Counted from the stretch's first letter, positions 9,479 through 18,573 are shown. The stretch is DNA of 64,000 nucleotides from Emticicia sp965283955 (GCA_965283955.1 CBDIQW010000001.1:2356001-2420000), one strand, 5' to 3'. The notes: generated by a model from the sequence alone, not told the origin. Made by a program: numbers and translations.

Positions 9479-10615
9479 CTATAACCACAAATTCACCAAA
9501 GCCGCTTTGCCAATGTGCTGAGTGGCTTTGGCCGAATCATTCAAAATAATTGTTGAGCCATCTGCACCCAAGTCCCAGATATTTCCTTGCAGAAAAACAT
9601 TTATACCTTTTCTTACTCCAGCTTCATTTTTTGCTCTTTCGGCCATTGCGTGTTTTACCCAAGCTTCACCAAGTGTTAGTTTTCCAATACTTCCTTTAGC
9701 ATCAGCAGGTGTTTCAGCACCTGAATAGCCAATCCATTTTTTATTCCAATTACCATAACCATTTGAATACGAAGGTGTTACCACAAAATCAACGCCTTTT
9801 TGTTTCAAAACTTTATACGATTCTGAAAACCAAGCATCGGCACAAACCAATACACCCATTCGCCCGATAGAAGTGTCAAAAACAGGAATTTCTTCGGGTT
9901 TGGCTGGACAAACAAACGATAGCTCATCGGCAGTAGGAAAGGCTTTTTTAATCAAGTTTGAATTGAGTTTTCCTTTTGAATCAAATACCATTGAAGTATT
10001 ATAAAGCAAACCACCATTTGTTTTCAAAATACCACCTTCAACACTTGGATTGGGTAATAAAATCGAACCTGGTACAATTGTAACTGCATATTTTTGGGCT
10101 AATTCAGAGAAAACTTTCTGATATATTTTTGCCATTTTAGTAGCTTTCATGGCAAATGCTGCATATTTGACCTTATCTTTTACATCATCGGGTGCAGAGA
10201 CGAAAGTTTTCGTAAACTTCCCAATATTAGTCAGCACCATTGTTTGCAAGCCTTCTTCTAATGTTTGGGCTTGATATAAACTCTCCTTTTCGTTGGCAGC
10301 TACTAAAAAAGTACCGATATATTCGGGGAAAACTACTACCGTCTTTTCCGAAATTAGTAATTTGTTTTTCTGGGCTTCAATCAAATAAAATTCAATTTTT
10401 TGCTTAAAATTAGCTTCCGAAGCATAATCTACGGGTGTCATAAATGCTTGAACACCAAGAATATTTCCCTTTTCGGTCGAGTCTCCATAAGACTCTACCT
10501 CATCAATTTTAAGTTTTGGTTGTAGTGATGTACTTTTGTTTATACTTGACCAAATCAGATAAACTCCCACCAAAACCAGTAAGATAAGTAGTATCATTTT
10601 GAAGATTTTTTTCAT
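9479..10615 (-). CDS. Carbon-nitrogen hydrolase (nitrilase superfamily), membrane anchored
   Basis: Nitrilase-superfamily amidase with the Glu-Lys-Cys triad: E98 in VVVFPEYIG, K223 or K224 in LIKKAFP, C258 in VLVCADAW. An N-terminal membrane helix (residues about 5-22, MILLILLVLVGVYLIW) anchors the catalytic domain, probably facing the periplasm. Most family members are cytosolic, so the anchor is unusual. The length is 378 residues. It converges on the GH20 gene with a 48-base gap. The substrate cannot be inferred; acyltransferase activity like that of Lnt is conceivable, but the protein lacks Lnt's multi-helix membrane part. Confidence 0.85.
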   Translation of the reverse strand: MKKIFKMILLILLVLVGVYLIWSSINKSTSLQPKLKIDEVESYGDSTEKGNILGVQAFMTPVDYASEANFKQKIEFYLIEAQKNKLLISEKTVVVFPEYIGTFLVAANEKESLYQAQTLEEGLQTMVLTNIGKFTKTFVSAPDDVKDKVKYAAFAMKATKMAKIYQKVFSELAQKYAVTIVPGSILLPNPSVEGGILKTNGGLLYNTSMVFDSKGKLNSNLIKKAFPTADELSFVCPAKPEEIPVFDTSIGRMGVLVCADAWFSESYKVLKQKGVDFVVTPSYSNGYGNWNKKWIGYSGAETPADAKGSIGKLTLGEAWVKHAMAERAKNEAGVRKGINVFLQGNIWDLGADGSTIILNDSAKATQHIGKAALVNLWL

Positions 10616-10675
10616 AGTTTGTTATTTTTATGGGCAATTCTCAAAATATTATGTCCAAATTCCTGAGCCTTTTCT

Positions 10676-10683
10676 TAATTTTG
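10676..10683 (+). promoter_or_regulatory. Possible -7 element (TAATTTTG) for udk
   Basis: It matches TAnnTTTG 78 bases before udk, but no TTG is found at the right distance upstream. Confidence 0.35.
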
Positions 10684-10760
10684 TTTTAAAATTGCACAAA
10701 CAAGTACCATTGGGCAACATCAACAATAAAATAATTTTTAAAGAAGACTGGGCATAAAAC

Positions 10761-11381
10761 ATGACAGAACCTTACATTGTCGGTATCACGGGCGGAAGTG
10801 CATCGGGAAAAACATATTTTTTACATCAATTATTAGGAGCTTTTTCAGAAGAAGAAGTTTGTTTAATCTCACAAGATAATTACTACCGTACACAAGAGTT
10901 TGTACCGAAAGACCAAAACAATATAGAAAACTACGACCTGCCAGAAGCCATTGATTTTGAGTTGTATGCCCAGCATATCAACGACCTCAAAAATGGCAAA
11001 ACCGTTCAGCACAAAGAGTACGTTTTCAATAACCCAAATGTTGTTCCAAAAATCTTGACTTTTAAGCCCGCTCCAATCATTGTGGTCGAGGGAATCTTTG
11101 TTTTTCACTCGCAAGAAGTATCAAAATTGCTTGATTTAAGGGTTTTTATTGATGCTCGTGAGCATATCAAAATCAAACGCCGCATTATTAGAGATAACAA
11201 TGAGCGTGGCTACGATCTAACCGATGTTCTTTATCGTTGGGAAAATCACGTAGCTCCTACTTACGAAAAATACATCGAACCAACCAAATACAGTGCCGAC
11301 ATCATTATCAATAATAATTTGCATTTCGAGAAAGGTTTATCGATTCTAACTTCGTTTCTCAAGACAAAACTCACAAAGTAA
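10761..11381 (+). CDS. udk: Uridine kinase
   Basis: Phosphorylates uridine and cytidine in pyrimidine salvage. The P-loop GGSASGKT is at residues 11-18. Further family landmarks are SQDNYYR (about 37-43), NYDLPEAIDF and the lid region IKRRIIRDNNERGY. The 206-residue length fits bacterial Udk. The ATG at 10761 places the P-loop directly at the N-terminus as expected. It is monocistronic, followed by two hairpins. Confidence 0.95.
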   Translation: MTEPYIVGITGGSASGKTYFLHQLLGAFSEEEVCLISQDNYYRTQEFVPKDQNNIENYDLPEAIDFELYAQHINDLKNGKTVQHKEYVFNNPNVVPKILTFKPAPIIVVEGIFVFHSQEVSKLLDLRVFIDAREHIKIKRRIIRDNNERGYDLTDVLYRWENHVAPTYEKYIEPTKYSADIIINNNLHFEKGLSILTSFLKTKLTK

Positions 11382-11397
11382 ATTTGACTATTGGGCT

Positions 11398-11430
11398 AAC
11401 GCTGGCAGGGTTTTGAACCCTGCCAGCGTT
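11398..11430. repeat. Perfect 15-bp inverted repeat
   Basis: AACGCTGGCAGGGTT at 11398-11412, loop TTG, and its exact complement at 11416-11430. There is no T tract after it. It looks like a mobile REP-type hairpin or an mRNA-end structure rather than a terminator. Confidence 0.8.
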
Positions 11431-11453
11431 TAAAGGAGTATAAATGCTTCATT

Positions 11454-11489
11454 AAAAAGGTAGTTTTCATGCAGAAAACTACCTTTTTC
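11454..11489. terminator. Rho-independent terminator after udk
   Basis: AAAAAGGTAGTTTTC (11454-11468), loop ATGCA, and its exact complement at 11474-11488, ending in TTTTT. Confidence 0.85.
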
Positions 11490-11560
11490 TGTTTAAAAAC
11501 AGGCACGTTTTTTGCTTAAAATTGTCAAAGTTCGCTATTGAAATTTTCAATTCTATACAA

Positions 11561-12373
11561 ATGAAACGTATTATATCCTTCGCATTGGTGGCTCTTATCG
11601 GAGCTGTTATTTCCTGTAAAAAAATTGATGATGAAGGAATCACCCCGCAGCAAACCTCTCAGTTGGCCAAATGCCCGCTCAAAAATGTAAATTCAGACAA
11701 AGGTACGCCTATTGCATCTTTTGAATATACGCTCAATCGTATCAAACGAATTATCAACAAAGAAGATGGCGAAGTCGATGCCATTTTTACGTATAATAAC
11801 AAAAATCAAATCGAAAAAATGACCATTTCTAATGGAAATGCCTTAGAAACTTATACCGTAACTTACATTTATGATGTAACAACGGGAAAAATTTCCAAAA
11901 CTCGGACTTCAGTGAAGGATTATGAATTTCAAGTCAATGATTTTGTGTATGCGGGCGATAAACTAACGACAATCAATACAACGCTTAATATTTTTGGATA
12001 CAACGTAAAAGGAACTTCACGTGTAGAATACACAAACGATAATGTTTCAAAGGTTTTTATAAAAATGGACGGTGAACCTGAACTTTTAGCTTACGAAGGT
12101 CTAAATTACGATACCAGAGCTCAGTTTTACCCTGATGGTTATCGCACAATGGCGTACGGTTTTATCGGAATCGCAAACAGTTATTTCGCATTTTTCGGCA
12201 AAAATAACCCTACTTCTATCAAAATCTATGATGATAACGGCAAAGTGGAAGAGGCAATTGAATCGATTTATGAATACAATAAAACGGGCATTCCGATCAA
12301 AGGTACAAAGACTATCACAAAAGGTGAAAACAAGACAACACAGACCGTAGCCTACCAATACATGTGTAATTGA
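11561..12373 (+). CDS. Lipoprotein of unknown function
   Basis: 270 residues beginning MKRIISFALVALIGAVISCKK, a lipoprotein signal with the lipobox VISC (lipid Cys about residue 19). The body has RHS/YD-like short strand phrases (FTYNNKNQIEKMTI, VEYTND, YEYNKTG), as seen in the DUF4595-type lipoproteins of Bacteroidota; this is a resemblance only. I use the ATG at 11561 because the upstream TTG at 11522 would add 13 residues before the signal. Probably on the cell surface or periplasmic side of the outer membrane. Confidence 0.75.
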   Translation: MKRIISFALVALIGAVISCKKIDDEGITPQQTSQLAKCPLKNVNSDKGTPIASFEYTLNRIKRIINKEDGEVDAIFTYNNKNQIEKMTISNGNALETYTVTYIYDVTTGKISKTRTSVKDYEFQVNDFVYAGDKLTTINTTLNIFGYNVKGTSRVEYTNDNVSKVFIKMDGEPELLAYEGLNYDTRAQFYPDGYRTMAYGFIGIANSYFAFFGKNNPTSIKIYDDNGKVEEAIESIYEYNKTGIPIKGTKTITKGENKTTQTVAYQYMCN

Positions 12374-12410
12374 GTTGAGATAAGATAAACAAAGTCGAAA
12401 GAAAAACTGT

Positions 12411-12418
12411 TACTTTTG
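12411..12418 (+). promoter_or_regulatory. -7 element (TACTTTTG) for the photolyase gene
   Basis: It matches TAnnTTTG 37 bases before the start codon, a usual leader length. The expected TTG about 20 bases upstream is missing, so the call is tentative. Confidence 0.4.
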
Positions 12419-12454
12419 CAACAGTAAATTTTCCTATCAGTCTAAACTTTTCTT

Positions 12455-13882
12455 ATGCAAAATATTCTTTTCTGGTTCAGAAACGACTTACGACTTCACG
12501 ACAACGAGGCACTCATACAGGCAACCAAAGCAGGAAATGTGATTCCTGTTTATATTTTTGACGAACGCCAGTTTCTCGATACTCCACTTGGTTTTAAGCG
12601 AACAGGGGCATTGAGAGCAAAGTTTTTAATCGAATCTGTTCAGAATCTTCGTCAGAATCTGCAAAAAATTGGGTCAGATTTAGTCATTAAAATTGGTAAA
12701 CCTGAAGAAATTTTGGCTAAAATGGCAGCCGACCTTCAAGTAGCAGCAGTTTACGCCAGCAAAGAAGTTACTCAAGAAGAAACCACCATCGAAGCGAGCC
12801 TTTCAAAAAGGCTCAAACCGCTCAATATCGAAATCGAATTAGTCTGGATTGCCACGCTTTATCACGCTCGTGATTTACCTTTTCAGATAAATTTCTTGCC
12901 TGACGTTTTTACCGAATTTAGAAAAAAAGTAGAGCGTTCGGCCAAAATACGTTCAACTTTCCATGCCCCAAAAAGTCTTCCTAAAGTAGAAAAAACGATA
13001 GAACTGGGAGAGATTCCGACGATGAAAACGCTTGGTTATGAAAACGTTAAATTTGATAAACGTTCGGTGTTGGCTTTTCAAGGAGGAGAGACTGCCGCTC
13101 AATATCGACTGGATGAATACTTTTGGGACAATGATTTACTGAAAACCTATAAAGAAACCCGAAACGGACTTATCGGAGCAGATTATTCTTCTAAATTTTC
13201 GGCGTGGTTGAGCTTAGGTTGTATTTCGCCACGAACGATTTATGAAGAAGTAAAAAAATATGAAAAAGAAGTGACGGCCAACGATTCGACGTACTGGTTG
13301 ATTTTTGAACTCATTTGGCGTGATTATTTTCACTTTATAGCCTTGAAATTTGGTACTCGAATCTTCAAACCAAGTGGTGTAAGAAACGATTTAATGAAAC
13401 CATGGAAGCGTGATAAAGTCAGGTTTGAAAAATGGGTGAATGGAGAAACAGGCGTGCCATTTGTTGATGCCAATATGCGAGAATTGAAACAGACAGGCTT
13501 TATGTCTAATCGTGGTCGCCAAAATGTAGCCAGTTTCTTGACCAAAGATTTGGGTATTGATTGGACTTGGGGGGCTGCTTATTTCGAGAGCCAACTCATT
13601 GACTATGACGTTTGTAGCAACTGGGGAAACTGGAATTACGTGGCGGGCGTTGGCAACGACCCACGAGAAGACCGCTACTTCAATATTGGTCGCCAAGCTG
13701 ATATGTATGACAAACAAGGCGAATACGTAAAACTTTGGTTACCCGAATTGGCAAAAATTCCAGCCGAAAAAGTGCATTTTGCGGGACTTTTAAGTCGAGA
13801 AGAGCAGAAAAAATACGATGTAACCTTGGGCGTAGATTACCCAAACCCGGTTATCAATATTAGTAAATGGTTAAAATCGTAA
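12455..13882 (+). CDS. Cryptochrome/photolyase, DASH type
   Basis: Flavoprotein of the photolyase family. The N-terminal antenna domain (about 1-130) starts ILFWFRNDLRLHDNEAL. The C-terminal FAD domain contains TGVPFVDANMRELKQTGFM, then SNRGRQNVASFL, a pattern typical of DASH cryptochromes, and DPREDRYFNIGRQ. Length 475 fits. DASH proteins repair UV dimers mainly in single-stranded DNA and may act in light sensing. It stands alone. CPD photolyase of another class is the alternative, but the DANMREL signature favours DASH. Confidence 0.9.
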   Translation: MQNILFWFRNDLRLHDNEALIQATKAGNVIPVYIFDERQFLDTPLGFKRTGALRAKFLIESVQNLRQNLQKIGSDLVIKIGKPEEILAKMAADLQVAAVYASKEVTQEETTIEASLSKRLKPLNIEIELVWIATLYHARDLPFQINFLPDVFTEFRKKVERSAKIRSTFHAPKSLPKVEKTIELGEIPTMKTLGYENVKFDKRSVLAFQGGETAAQYRLDEYFWDNDLLKTYKETRNGLIGADYSSKFSAWLSLGCISPRTIYEEVKKYEKEVTANDSTYWLIFELIWRDYFHFIALKFGTRIFKPSGVRNDLMKPWKRDKVRFEKWVNGETGVPFVDANMRELKQTGFMSNRGRQNVASFLTKDLGIDWTWGAAYFESQLIDYDVCSNWGNWNYVAGVGNDPREDRYFNIGRQADMYDKQGEYVKLWLPELAKIPAEKVHFAGLLSREEQKKYDVTLGVDYPNPVINISKWLKS

Positions 13883-13953
13883 AAAGCTTTCAGCAATCGA
13901 CATCAAAAATATCCGCTCGCTGAGTTTTTTATCCATTTATAACATTTAGGCAC

Positions 13954-13983
13954 TTGCATATCATTTTCAAATCATTACATTTG
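13954..13983 (+). promoter_or_regulatory. Bacteroidota-type promoter for lemA
   Basis: TTG at 13954-13956, 19 bases, then TACATTTG at 13976-13983. Spacing and both boxes fit. The start of transcription would be near 13990, about 36 bases before the ATG. Confidence 0.7.
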
Positions 13984-14025
13984 AATCAAAATTTAACCAA
14001 TTACAAAAAAACGAATTAAAAGACA

Positions 14026-14607
14026 ATGAACAAAAGCACACTCATCATCGTTGGTATTTTACTCATCTTCGGTATGTACGGATGTAGCTCTTACAACGGT
14101 TTGGTAGGAAAAGACCAAGACGTAAAAGGTAAATGGGCAAACGTACAGACACAATATCAACGCCGCTCAGACTTGATTCCGAACTTGGTAAATACTGTAA
14201 AAGGTGCTGCCGATTTTGAAAAAAGTACGCTTACTGCCGTGATTCAAGCTCGTGCAAGTGCAACAGCCGTAAATATTAAAGCGGACGAATTAACTCCTGC
14301 AAACATTCAGAAGTTTCAGGCCGCTCAAGACCAACTAAGTGGTGCATTAAGCCGTTTGCTCGTTTCGGTTGAAAAATACCCAGATTTGAAAGCGAACCAA
14401 AACTTTTTGGAATTACAATCACAGCTCGAAGGAACTGAAAACCGCATCGCAGTTGCTCGTAATGACTTTAATACATCAGTACAAGGCTATAACTCGTCGG
14501 CGTTATCATTCCCGACCGTAATTTTTGCCAAAATCTTTGGTTTTGCTGAAAAAGGATTCTTCCAAGCATCAGATTCGGCACAAGCCGCTCCATCAGTTAA
14601 GTTTTAA
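14026..14607 (+). CDS. lemA: LemA family protein
   Basis: 193 residues with an N-terminal membrane/lipoprotein signal (ILLIFGMYGCSSYN, lipobox YGC) and the LemA signature GKWANVQTQYQRRSDLIPNL followed by long helices. The family's role is unclear; it is often encoded beside TPM-domain proteins, as it is here with the two genes that follow. The product probably sits at the membrane with its helical part in the periplasm. Confidence 0.92.
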   Translation: MNKSTLIIVGILLIFGMYGCSSYNGLVGKDQDVKGKWANVQTQYQRRSDLIPNLVNTVKGAADFEKSTLTAVIQARASATAVNIKADELTPANIQKFQAAQDQLSGALSRLLVSVEKYPDLKANQNFLELQSQLEGTENRIAVARNDFNTSVQGYNSSALSFPTVIFAKIFGFAEKGFFQASDSAQAAPSVKF

Positions 14608-14651
14608 TTGAAGGTAGTGTATTGAAAGAATTGAAGCGGGGTCGCCCGTGC

Positions 14652-14730
14652 GATTAAGGATTAATGATTGAGGATTGTTGATTTGTTTTAATAAAATCAT
14701 TCTAAAATTTTCAATCATCACTCCTTAATC
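14652..14730. repeat. Imperfect 20-bp inverted repeat between lemA and the TPM genes
   Basis: GATTAAGGATTAATGATTGA at 14652-14671 pairs with 14711-14730 at 18 of 20 positions, with a 39-base loop. Each arm is itself built of repeated ATTAA/GATT words. It could weaken readthrough from lemA or stabilise its mRNA. Confidence 0.7.
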
Positions 14731-14805
14731 TTCAATAAAAAATCTTGACTATGACGTTCCACCTCCGATGTCGAAGTTTCATTAAATTTAAAGAAAACTA
14801 TAAAA

Positions 14806-15240
14806 ATGCTTTTGTCAGAAACTGAAAAAGAAAAGGTCATAGCTGCCATCAAGCAAGCCGAACTCAATACTTCGGGCGAGGTAAAAGTTCATATCGAAGA
14901 GCATTGCCCCGAAGCAGACCCATTTGAACGAGCGAAACAAGTATTTCAATACCTCAGTCTTGATACAACCGCCCAGCGAAACGCCGTGCTATTTTATTTA
15001 GCTCATGGCGACCGCAAATTTGCGGTTTTAGGAGATATTGGTATCGACCAGGTTGTACCACCAAATTTCTGGGAAAGTACCCGTGATACACTTCGTATGT
15101 ATTTTGTACAAGGCGATTTTAGTGGCGGTTTGCAGATGGGAATCAAAGAAGCAGGGTTTCAGCTAAAAAAATATTTCCCTTATCAAAGTAATGACATCAA
15201 CGAAATTTCAGATGATATTTCGACAGGAATAATTCCGTAA
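14806..15240 (+). CDS. TPM domain protein (short, no signal peptide)
   Basis: 144 residues. The TPM domain is recognised from LNTSGEVKVHIEEHC near the start, then a conserved stretch VLFYLAHGDRKFAVLGDIGID and a C-terminal helix DFSGGLQMGIKEAGFQL. The family is thought to include phosphatases or structural partners of LemA. It lacks an export signal, so it is probably cytosolic or at the inner face of the membrane. It is second in the lemA-TPM-TPM set, with about 200 bases before it. Confidence 0.85.
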   Translation: MLLSETEKEKVIAAIKQAELNTSGEVKVHIEEHCPEADPFERAKQVFQYLSLDTTAQRNAVLFYLAHGDRKFAVLGDIGIDQVVPPNFWESTRDTLRMYFVQGDFSGGLQMGIKEAGFQLKKYFPYQSNDINEISDDISTGIIP

Positions 15241-15381
15241 TTTATAAAACTCAATTATCCGCATAAATATTCTTTAGTAAACATTCACACCCATTTGACA
15301 TTGACTCTGGCTACAATATAACAAAGCCAGTTACTGATAACTAATAACAAATAAAGTGGTTCATACCACGCTATTCCCTCA

Positions 15382-16143
15382 ATGCTCAACAGAATTTTCA
15401 TATTTCTTTTTCTTATACAAAGTTTTGTCTTTGCACAGGATATTCCACAAAAGCCCAATCCTCCGAGATTTGTTAATGATTTGGTGGGTGGTTTATTGAG
15501 TCAAGGCGAAATCGACCAATTAGAACGAAAACTCAAAGCCTACAACGATTCTACCTCAACACAAGTGGCTATCGTAATCGTGAAAAGCGTTCAGCCATAC
15601 GACATTAGCGAATATGCCATAAAACTTGGTCGTGAATGGGGCATTGGTCAAAAGGATAAAAACAATGGTGTTGTATTTTTGTGGGCTCCAGGAGATAGAA
15701 AAATCTTTATCGCCACAGGCTACGGTGCAGAAGGCGGTTTGACCGATGCTTACAGCAAACGAATTATCGAACAGGTAGTAAAACCTAATTTCAAACAATT
15801 ACGCTATTATCAAGGTCTTGATGAGGCTACAAATAGTATTTTCAAATATCTATCAGGCGAATTTGACGCTGAACCCACCGAAGAAGGCGATTTGGGCGAT
15901 GCCATTTTTGCGATTATTTTCTTTATAATTATAGGACTGATTATCTTATACATGTTTGGAAAAATGGGTGGAGGAAGTAAAGGCGGCGGAAATCGTGGCG
16001 GTGGATTTGTGCCTTATACCACTTATACTGGCTGGGGAAGTTCGTCGGGCGGGTGGTCAGGCGGTGGCGGAAGCAGTGGCGGTGGTGGTTTCGACTTCGG
16101 CGGTGGTAGTTTCGGCGGTGGCGGGGCTGGTGGAGACTATTAA
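15382..16143 (+). CDS. TPM domain protein with Gly-rich tail (YgcG family)
   Basis: 253 residues: signal peptide (MLNRIFIFLFLIQSFVFAQ), TPM domain about 30-150 with LVGGLLSQGEIDQLE, NDSTSTQVAIVIVKS and KDKNNGVVFLWAPGDRKIFI, one membrane helix about 173-193 (AIFAIIFFIIIGLIILYMFG), then a tail of Gly and Ser repeats. The tail would be in the cytoplasm if the TPM domain is periplasmic. It is third in the lemA-TPM-TPM set, as in many bacteria. Function unknown. Confidence 0.88.
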   Translation: MLNRIFIFLFLIQSFVFAQDIPQKPNPPRFVNDLVGGLLSQGEIDQLERKLKAYNDSTSTQVAIVIVKSVQPYDISEYAIKLGREWGIGQKDKNNGVVFLWAPGDRKIFIATGYGAEGGLTDAYSKRIIEQVVKPNFKQLRYYQGLDEATNSIFKYLSGEFDAEPTEEGDLGDAIFAIIFFIIIGLIILYMFGKMGGGSKGGGNRGGGFVPYTTYTGWGSSSGGWSGGGGSSGGGGFDFGGGSFGGGGAGGDY

Positions 16144-16167
16144 GAATTAAAGTTTTGAATAAAAGTT

Positions 16168-16216
16168 AAATGAAGCAGGTTTTGAACTTAGAGTTTTCAA
16201 AACCTGCTTCATTTTT
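16168..16216. terminator. Strong bidirectional terminator
   Basis: A perfect 19-bp stem: AAATGAAGCAGGTTTTGAA at 16168-16186 and its complement at 16196-16214, then TTT. It separates the TPM gene from the converging stress-protein gene. Confidence 0.9.
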
Positions 16217-16241
16217 TATGTCTTAAAGGATGACTTTGAGA

Positions 16242-17072
16242 TTATTTTGGAAAAATCAGAATTGGAATCTTCGTGGAATAAGTCAATTCAGCCGAAGTAC
16301 TTGGTAAGAAAATAGATTCAAAAAAGTTTCTTTCTCTGTTAGTGAAAGTTATAAGTAAATCAGTTTTTGCGTTCTTAATATATTTTGCCACCCGCTCAAT
16401 AAAAGTCAAATCAAAGTCAGATTTAACGATTTTTAATTTAATATCTTGGTATTCTTTTTGTGAAATTAGAGATTTGTACGCTTCTGACTCTTCATTATTT
16501 TGAAGCAAAGATTTAAAATGTAGTATTTCTAAATTTAGGTTGAATGCTCCTCGAAAATCAGATATTTTATTAATTTCTGCATTTAAATTTTCAAAATCTG
16601 ATAAGTAGGTAGCTTTCTCTATTTTACTTGTTCGATAATTATTTGGAATTACCAGCACGGGTATTGGTGAATTATTCACAATATATGCTGTGTGTGTACC
16701 CATTATTTTTCTCATAATTCCAGCCCCTCTTGTTGCAATACAGATGTAATCTACTTTATTTTTTTCGGCATAATTAATAATATCTTTTTCTGTCGAGATT
16801 ACATTATCAATAACATAACTGACTGACGAAAACTTGCTTTCATGCTTTTTTAGTGTAGATGTAATGAATTTTTTTAATTCACTTGAAAGTCTCGCTATCT
16901 CTTCTTCCTTATAGTTGTCATGAAAAGTATCTGACCAACTGGTGGGTTTAAGAAAATGTACTGCATGATAAAACACAACTTCCACTTGAGTAAACATTTC
17001 TGCGAGCGATTGAGAAAATCTAATTGCACCCTTAGAGTTTGTTGAAAAGTCTGTTGTAACGAGGAGTTTCAT
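16242..17072 (-). CDS. Universal stress protein, tandem USP domains
   Basis: 276 residues with two USP folds. Domain 1 (1-145) starts MKLLVTTDFSTNSKGAI and has the nucleotide-binding motif ATRGAGIMRKIMGTHTAYIV, a close form of the GxxGxxxxxxGS/T signature. Domain 2 (about 150-276) is degenerate at this site (TNRERNFFESIFLPSTS), so probably only the first binds ATP. Cytosolic stress response. No partner is adjacent. The ATG at 17072 is the only good start. Confidence 0.88.
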   Translation of the reverse strand: MKLLVTTDFSTNSKGAIRFSQSLAEMFTQVEVVFYHAVHFLKPTSWSDTFHDNYKEEEIARLSSELKKFITSTLKKHESKFSSVSYVIDNVISTEKDIINYAEKNKVDYICIATRGAGIMRKIMGTHTAYIVNNSPIPVLVIPNNYRTSKIEKATYLSDFENLNAEINKISDFRGAFNLNLEILHFKSLLQNNEESEAYKSLISQKEYQDIKLKIVKSDFDLTFIERVAKYIKNAKTDLLITFTNRERNFFESIFLPSTSAELTYSTKIPILIFPK

Positions 17073-17325
17073 AGTTGCTTTTATTTGATTGATAAAGCAA
17101 AATTAAACCTTACTCATAAGTAGCGAAATGATAAAAGTTAGATTATTTTATGACTTTTATTAGGGTTTTAGAGAGGGTGGGTGCTTAAAGTATTGTTCTG
17201 ACCAGACCAATCTTTCATTTCTATGGAGTGTTTTGTTTTTGTTAAAGTGTTGAATATGAGTATATTATATGGTGGTTTCGATTTCGAACTTACATTTGAT
17301 TATCAAAATTCTCAAATTTTTATCC

Positions 17326-17865
17326 TCAATTCCTCACCACAATTCCATCAACTTTAAAGCTCTTCTTTTTACCTATAAATAACTCTTGCCAGCCTTCTAT
17401 TTGGTAATTGGTGAGACGGTTTTTATCAAGCGTCATCAAAAGATGTTTTTCTGATTGGTATAGATAATTTTCTGTTTGCAACAGAGCTTCAATGTGTTTG
17501 GCAGATTTATCTTCATCAAAAATAATTTTCAATGATTTTACCGGCAAATTCTCTCCTTCTTTGAGCGTATAAACCGCCATCTGCGACGTTTCTTCTTTAT
17601 TATAGCTTAATTGATAGGATTGTTTGTTTAAATCGGCTTGTAGAAAGAGTTCGAGTTCTTTTTGCCAATTAATTTTATTGGTGTTTAATGCTTCTTTTTT
17701 CTCTTCAATAGCTAAGTTTTTGTGGGTAAGTGGCTGATTTTTATTGAGCTCGCTAACTTGTTGATTAACCAATCCTGCCAAATCAAAGTATGTTTTTGTA
17801 GAATTCGGATTCTTGGATTCTGTACATCCGATTAGTAATAAGCTGATGAAGAGCAGTTTACGCAT
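17326..17865 (-). CDS. Small lipoprotein of unknown function
   Basis: 179 residues; MRKLLFISLLLIGCTESKN is a lipoprotein signal (lipobox LIGC, Cys14). The body is charged with no motif I recognise. Directly upstream lies a 7-base tandem repeat (17872-17898). About 250 bases on its far side (17073-17325) hold no gene that I can see. Confidence 0.65.
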   Translation of the reverse strand: MRKLLFISLLLIGCTESKNPNSTKTYFDLAGLVNQQVSELNKNQPLTHKNLAIEEKKEALNTNKINWQKELELFLQADLNKQSYQLSYNKEETSQMAVYTLKEGENLPVKSLKIIFDEDKSAKHIEALLQTENYLYQSEKHLLMTLDKNRLTNYQIEGWQELFIGKKKSFKVDGIVVRN

Positions 17866-17871
17866 TACAAA

Positions 17872-17898
17872 TAATTGATAATTGATAGTTGATAATTG
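17872..17898. repeat. 7-base tandem repeat before a lipoprotein start
   Basis: TAATTGA at 17872 and 17879, TAGTTGA at 17886, TAATTG at 17893. It forms the leader of the minus-strand gene ending at 17326, seven bases from its start codon. Confidence 0.75.
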
Positions 17899-17969
17899 TA
17901 AACATCACCAACCTCTGTTAATATTAAAAACATAACATTATTTTATTGGCTTGGCGTTCCTGTACCCCC

Positions 17970-18012
17970 TAAAAAAACTTAACCCCACCGCTATCGAGAG
18001 CAGTGGGGTAAG
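17970..18012 (-). terminator. Rho-independent terminator for the 18079-18540 gene
   Basis: On the minus strand ACCCCACTGCT pairs imperfectly with AGCGGTGGGGT (one mismatch), loop CTCGAT, followed by AAG and seven T. It lies about 70 bases after the stop codon. Confidence 0.75.
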
Positions 18013-18078
18013 CGTCCATCTATTCAACCCTAACCTATTAAACTATGAAAACTTAATATTCTTCTTGAAAGTTGAGTC

Positions 18079-18540
18079 TTAACGACCTAACATTTCAATT
18101 GCTGCTGGAGCAACTGTCTGTTCTGTGTCTGTTGACTCAACGTTTGATTGGTAGTTCCATAAAACTTTGATTACTGCGGCGGTTGTCGATACTTTCTGCT
18201 TCCAAACCTTTGCTTCACTGCCACGAACCTTGTTAAGTTTTACTTCGATGTTTTCTACTGCTGTAACAAACGCTTCTCTTTTGTCTGCACTCAATGTCAT
18301 GAATTTAGACGGAGAGGCATTATATAAAGTCACTACTTCTGTGAAAACATTCCAATCATTTGTTTTTACTAATTTCTTCGCATTTTTTGTCATAAAATTT
18401 GCGAAACTTGCTTCAGCACCTCTAACGAGAATTACTTCATTTTTGGCTGAATCACGGTCATTTGCTTTAACAATATTTGCAGTAGTCAATAATGACCCGA
18501 ATACCAATGCAAATATAACAGATTTAAATGAATTTTTCAT
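18079..18540 (-). CDS. Small exported protein of unknown function
   Basis: 153 residues: signal peptide ending near VKAN (about 27) and an alpha-helical, Lys-rich body (FANFMTKNAKKLVKTNDWN, SADKREAFVTAVENIEVKLN). No family recognised. It has its own clear promoter (18574-18605) and terminator (17970-18012), so it is a monocistronic and probably well-expressed periplasmic protein. Confidence 0.75.
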   Translation of the reverse strand: MKNSFKSVIFALVFGSLLTTANIVKANDRDSAKNEVILVRGAEASFANFMTKNAKKLVKTNDWNVFTEVVTLYNASPSKFMTLSADKREAFVTAVENIEVKLNKVRGSEAKVWKQKVSTTAAVIKVLWNYQSNVESTDTEQTVAPAAIEMLGR

Positions 18541-18573
18541 TGTTTTGTCTTATTTTCCTTGTGGATAACGATG

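Noticed and set aside
15296..15325. Sigma70-like promoter TTGACA, 16 bases, TATAAC before the second TPM gene
   Set aside because: Bacteroidota use the TAnnTTTG type; this match is probably chance.
17257..17358. 33-residue plus-strand frame beginning MSILYGGFDF
   Set aside because: Overlaps the end of the minus-strand lipoprotein gene and has no further support.
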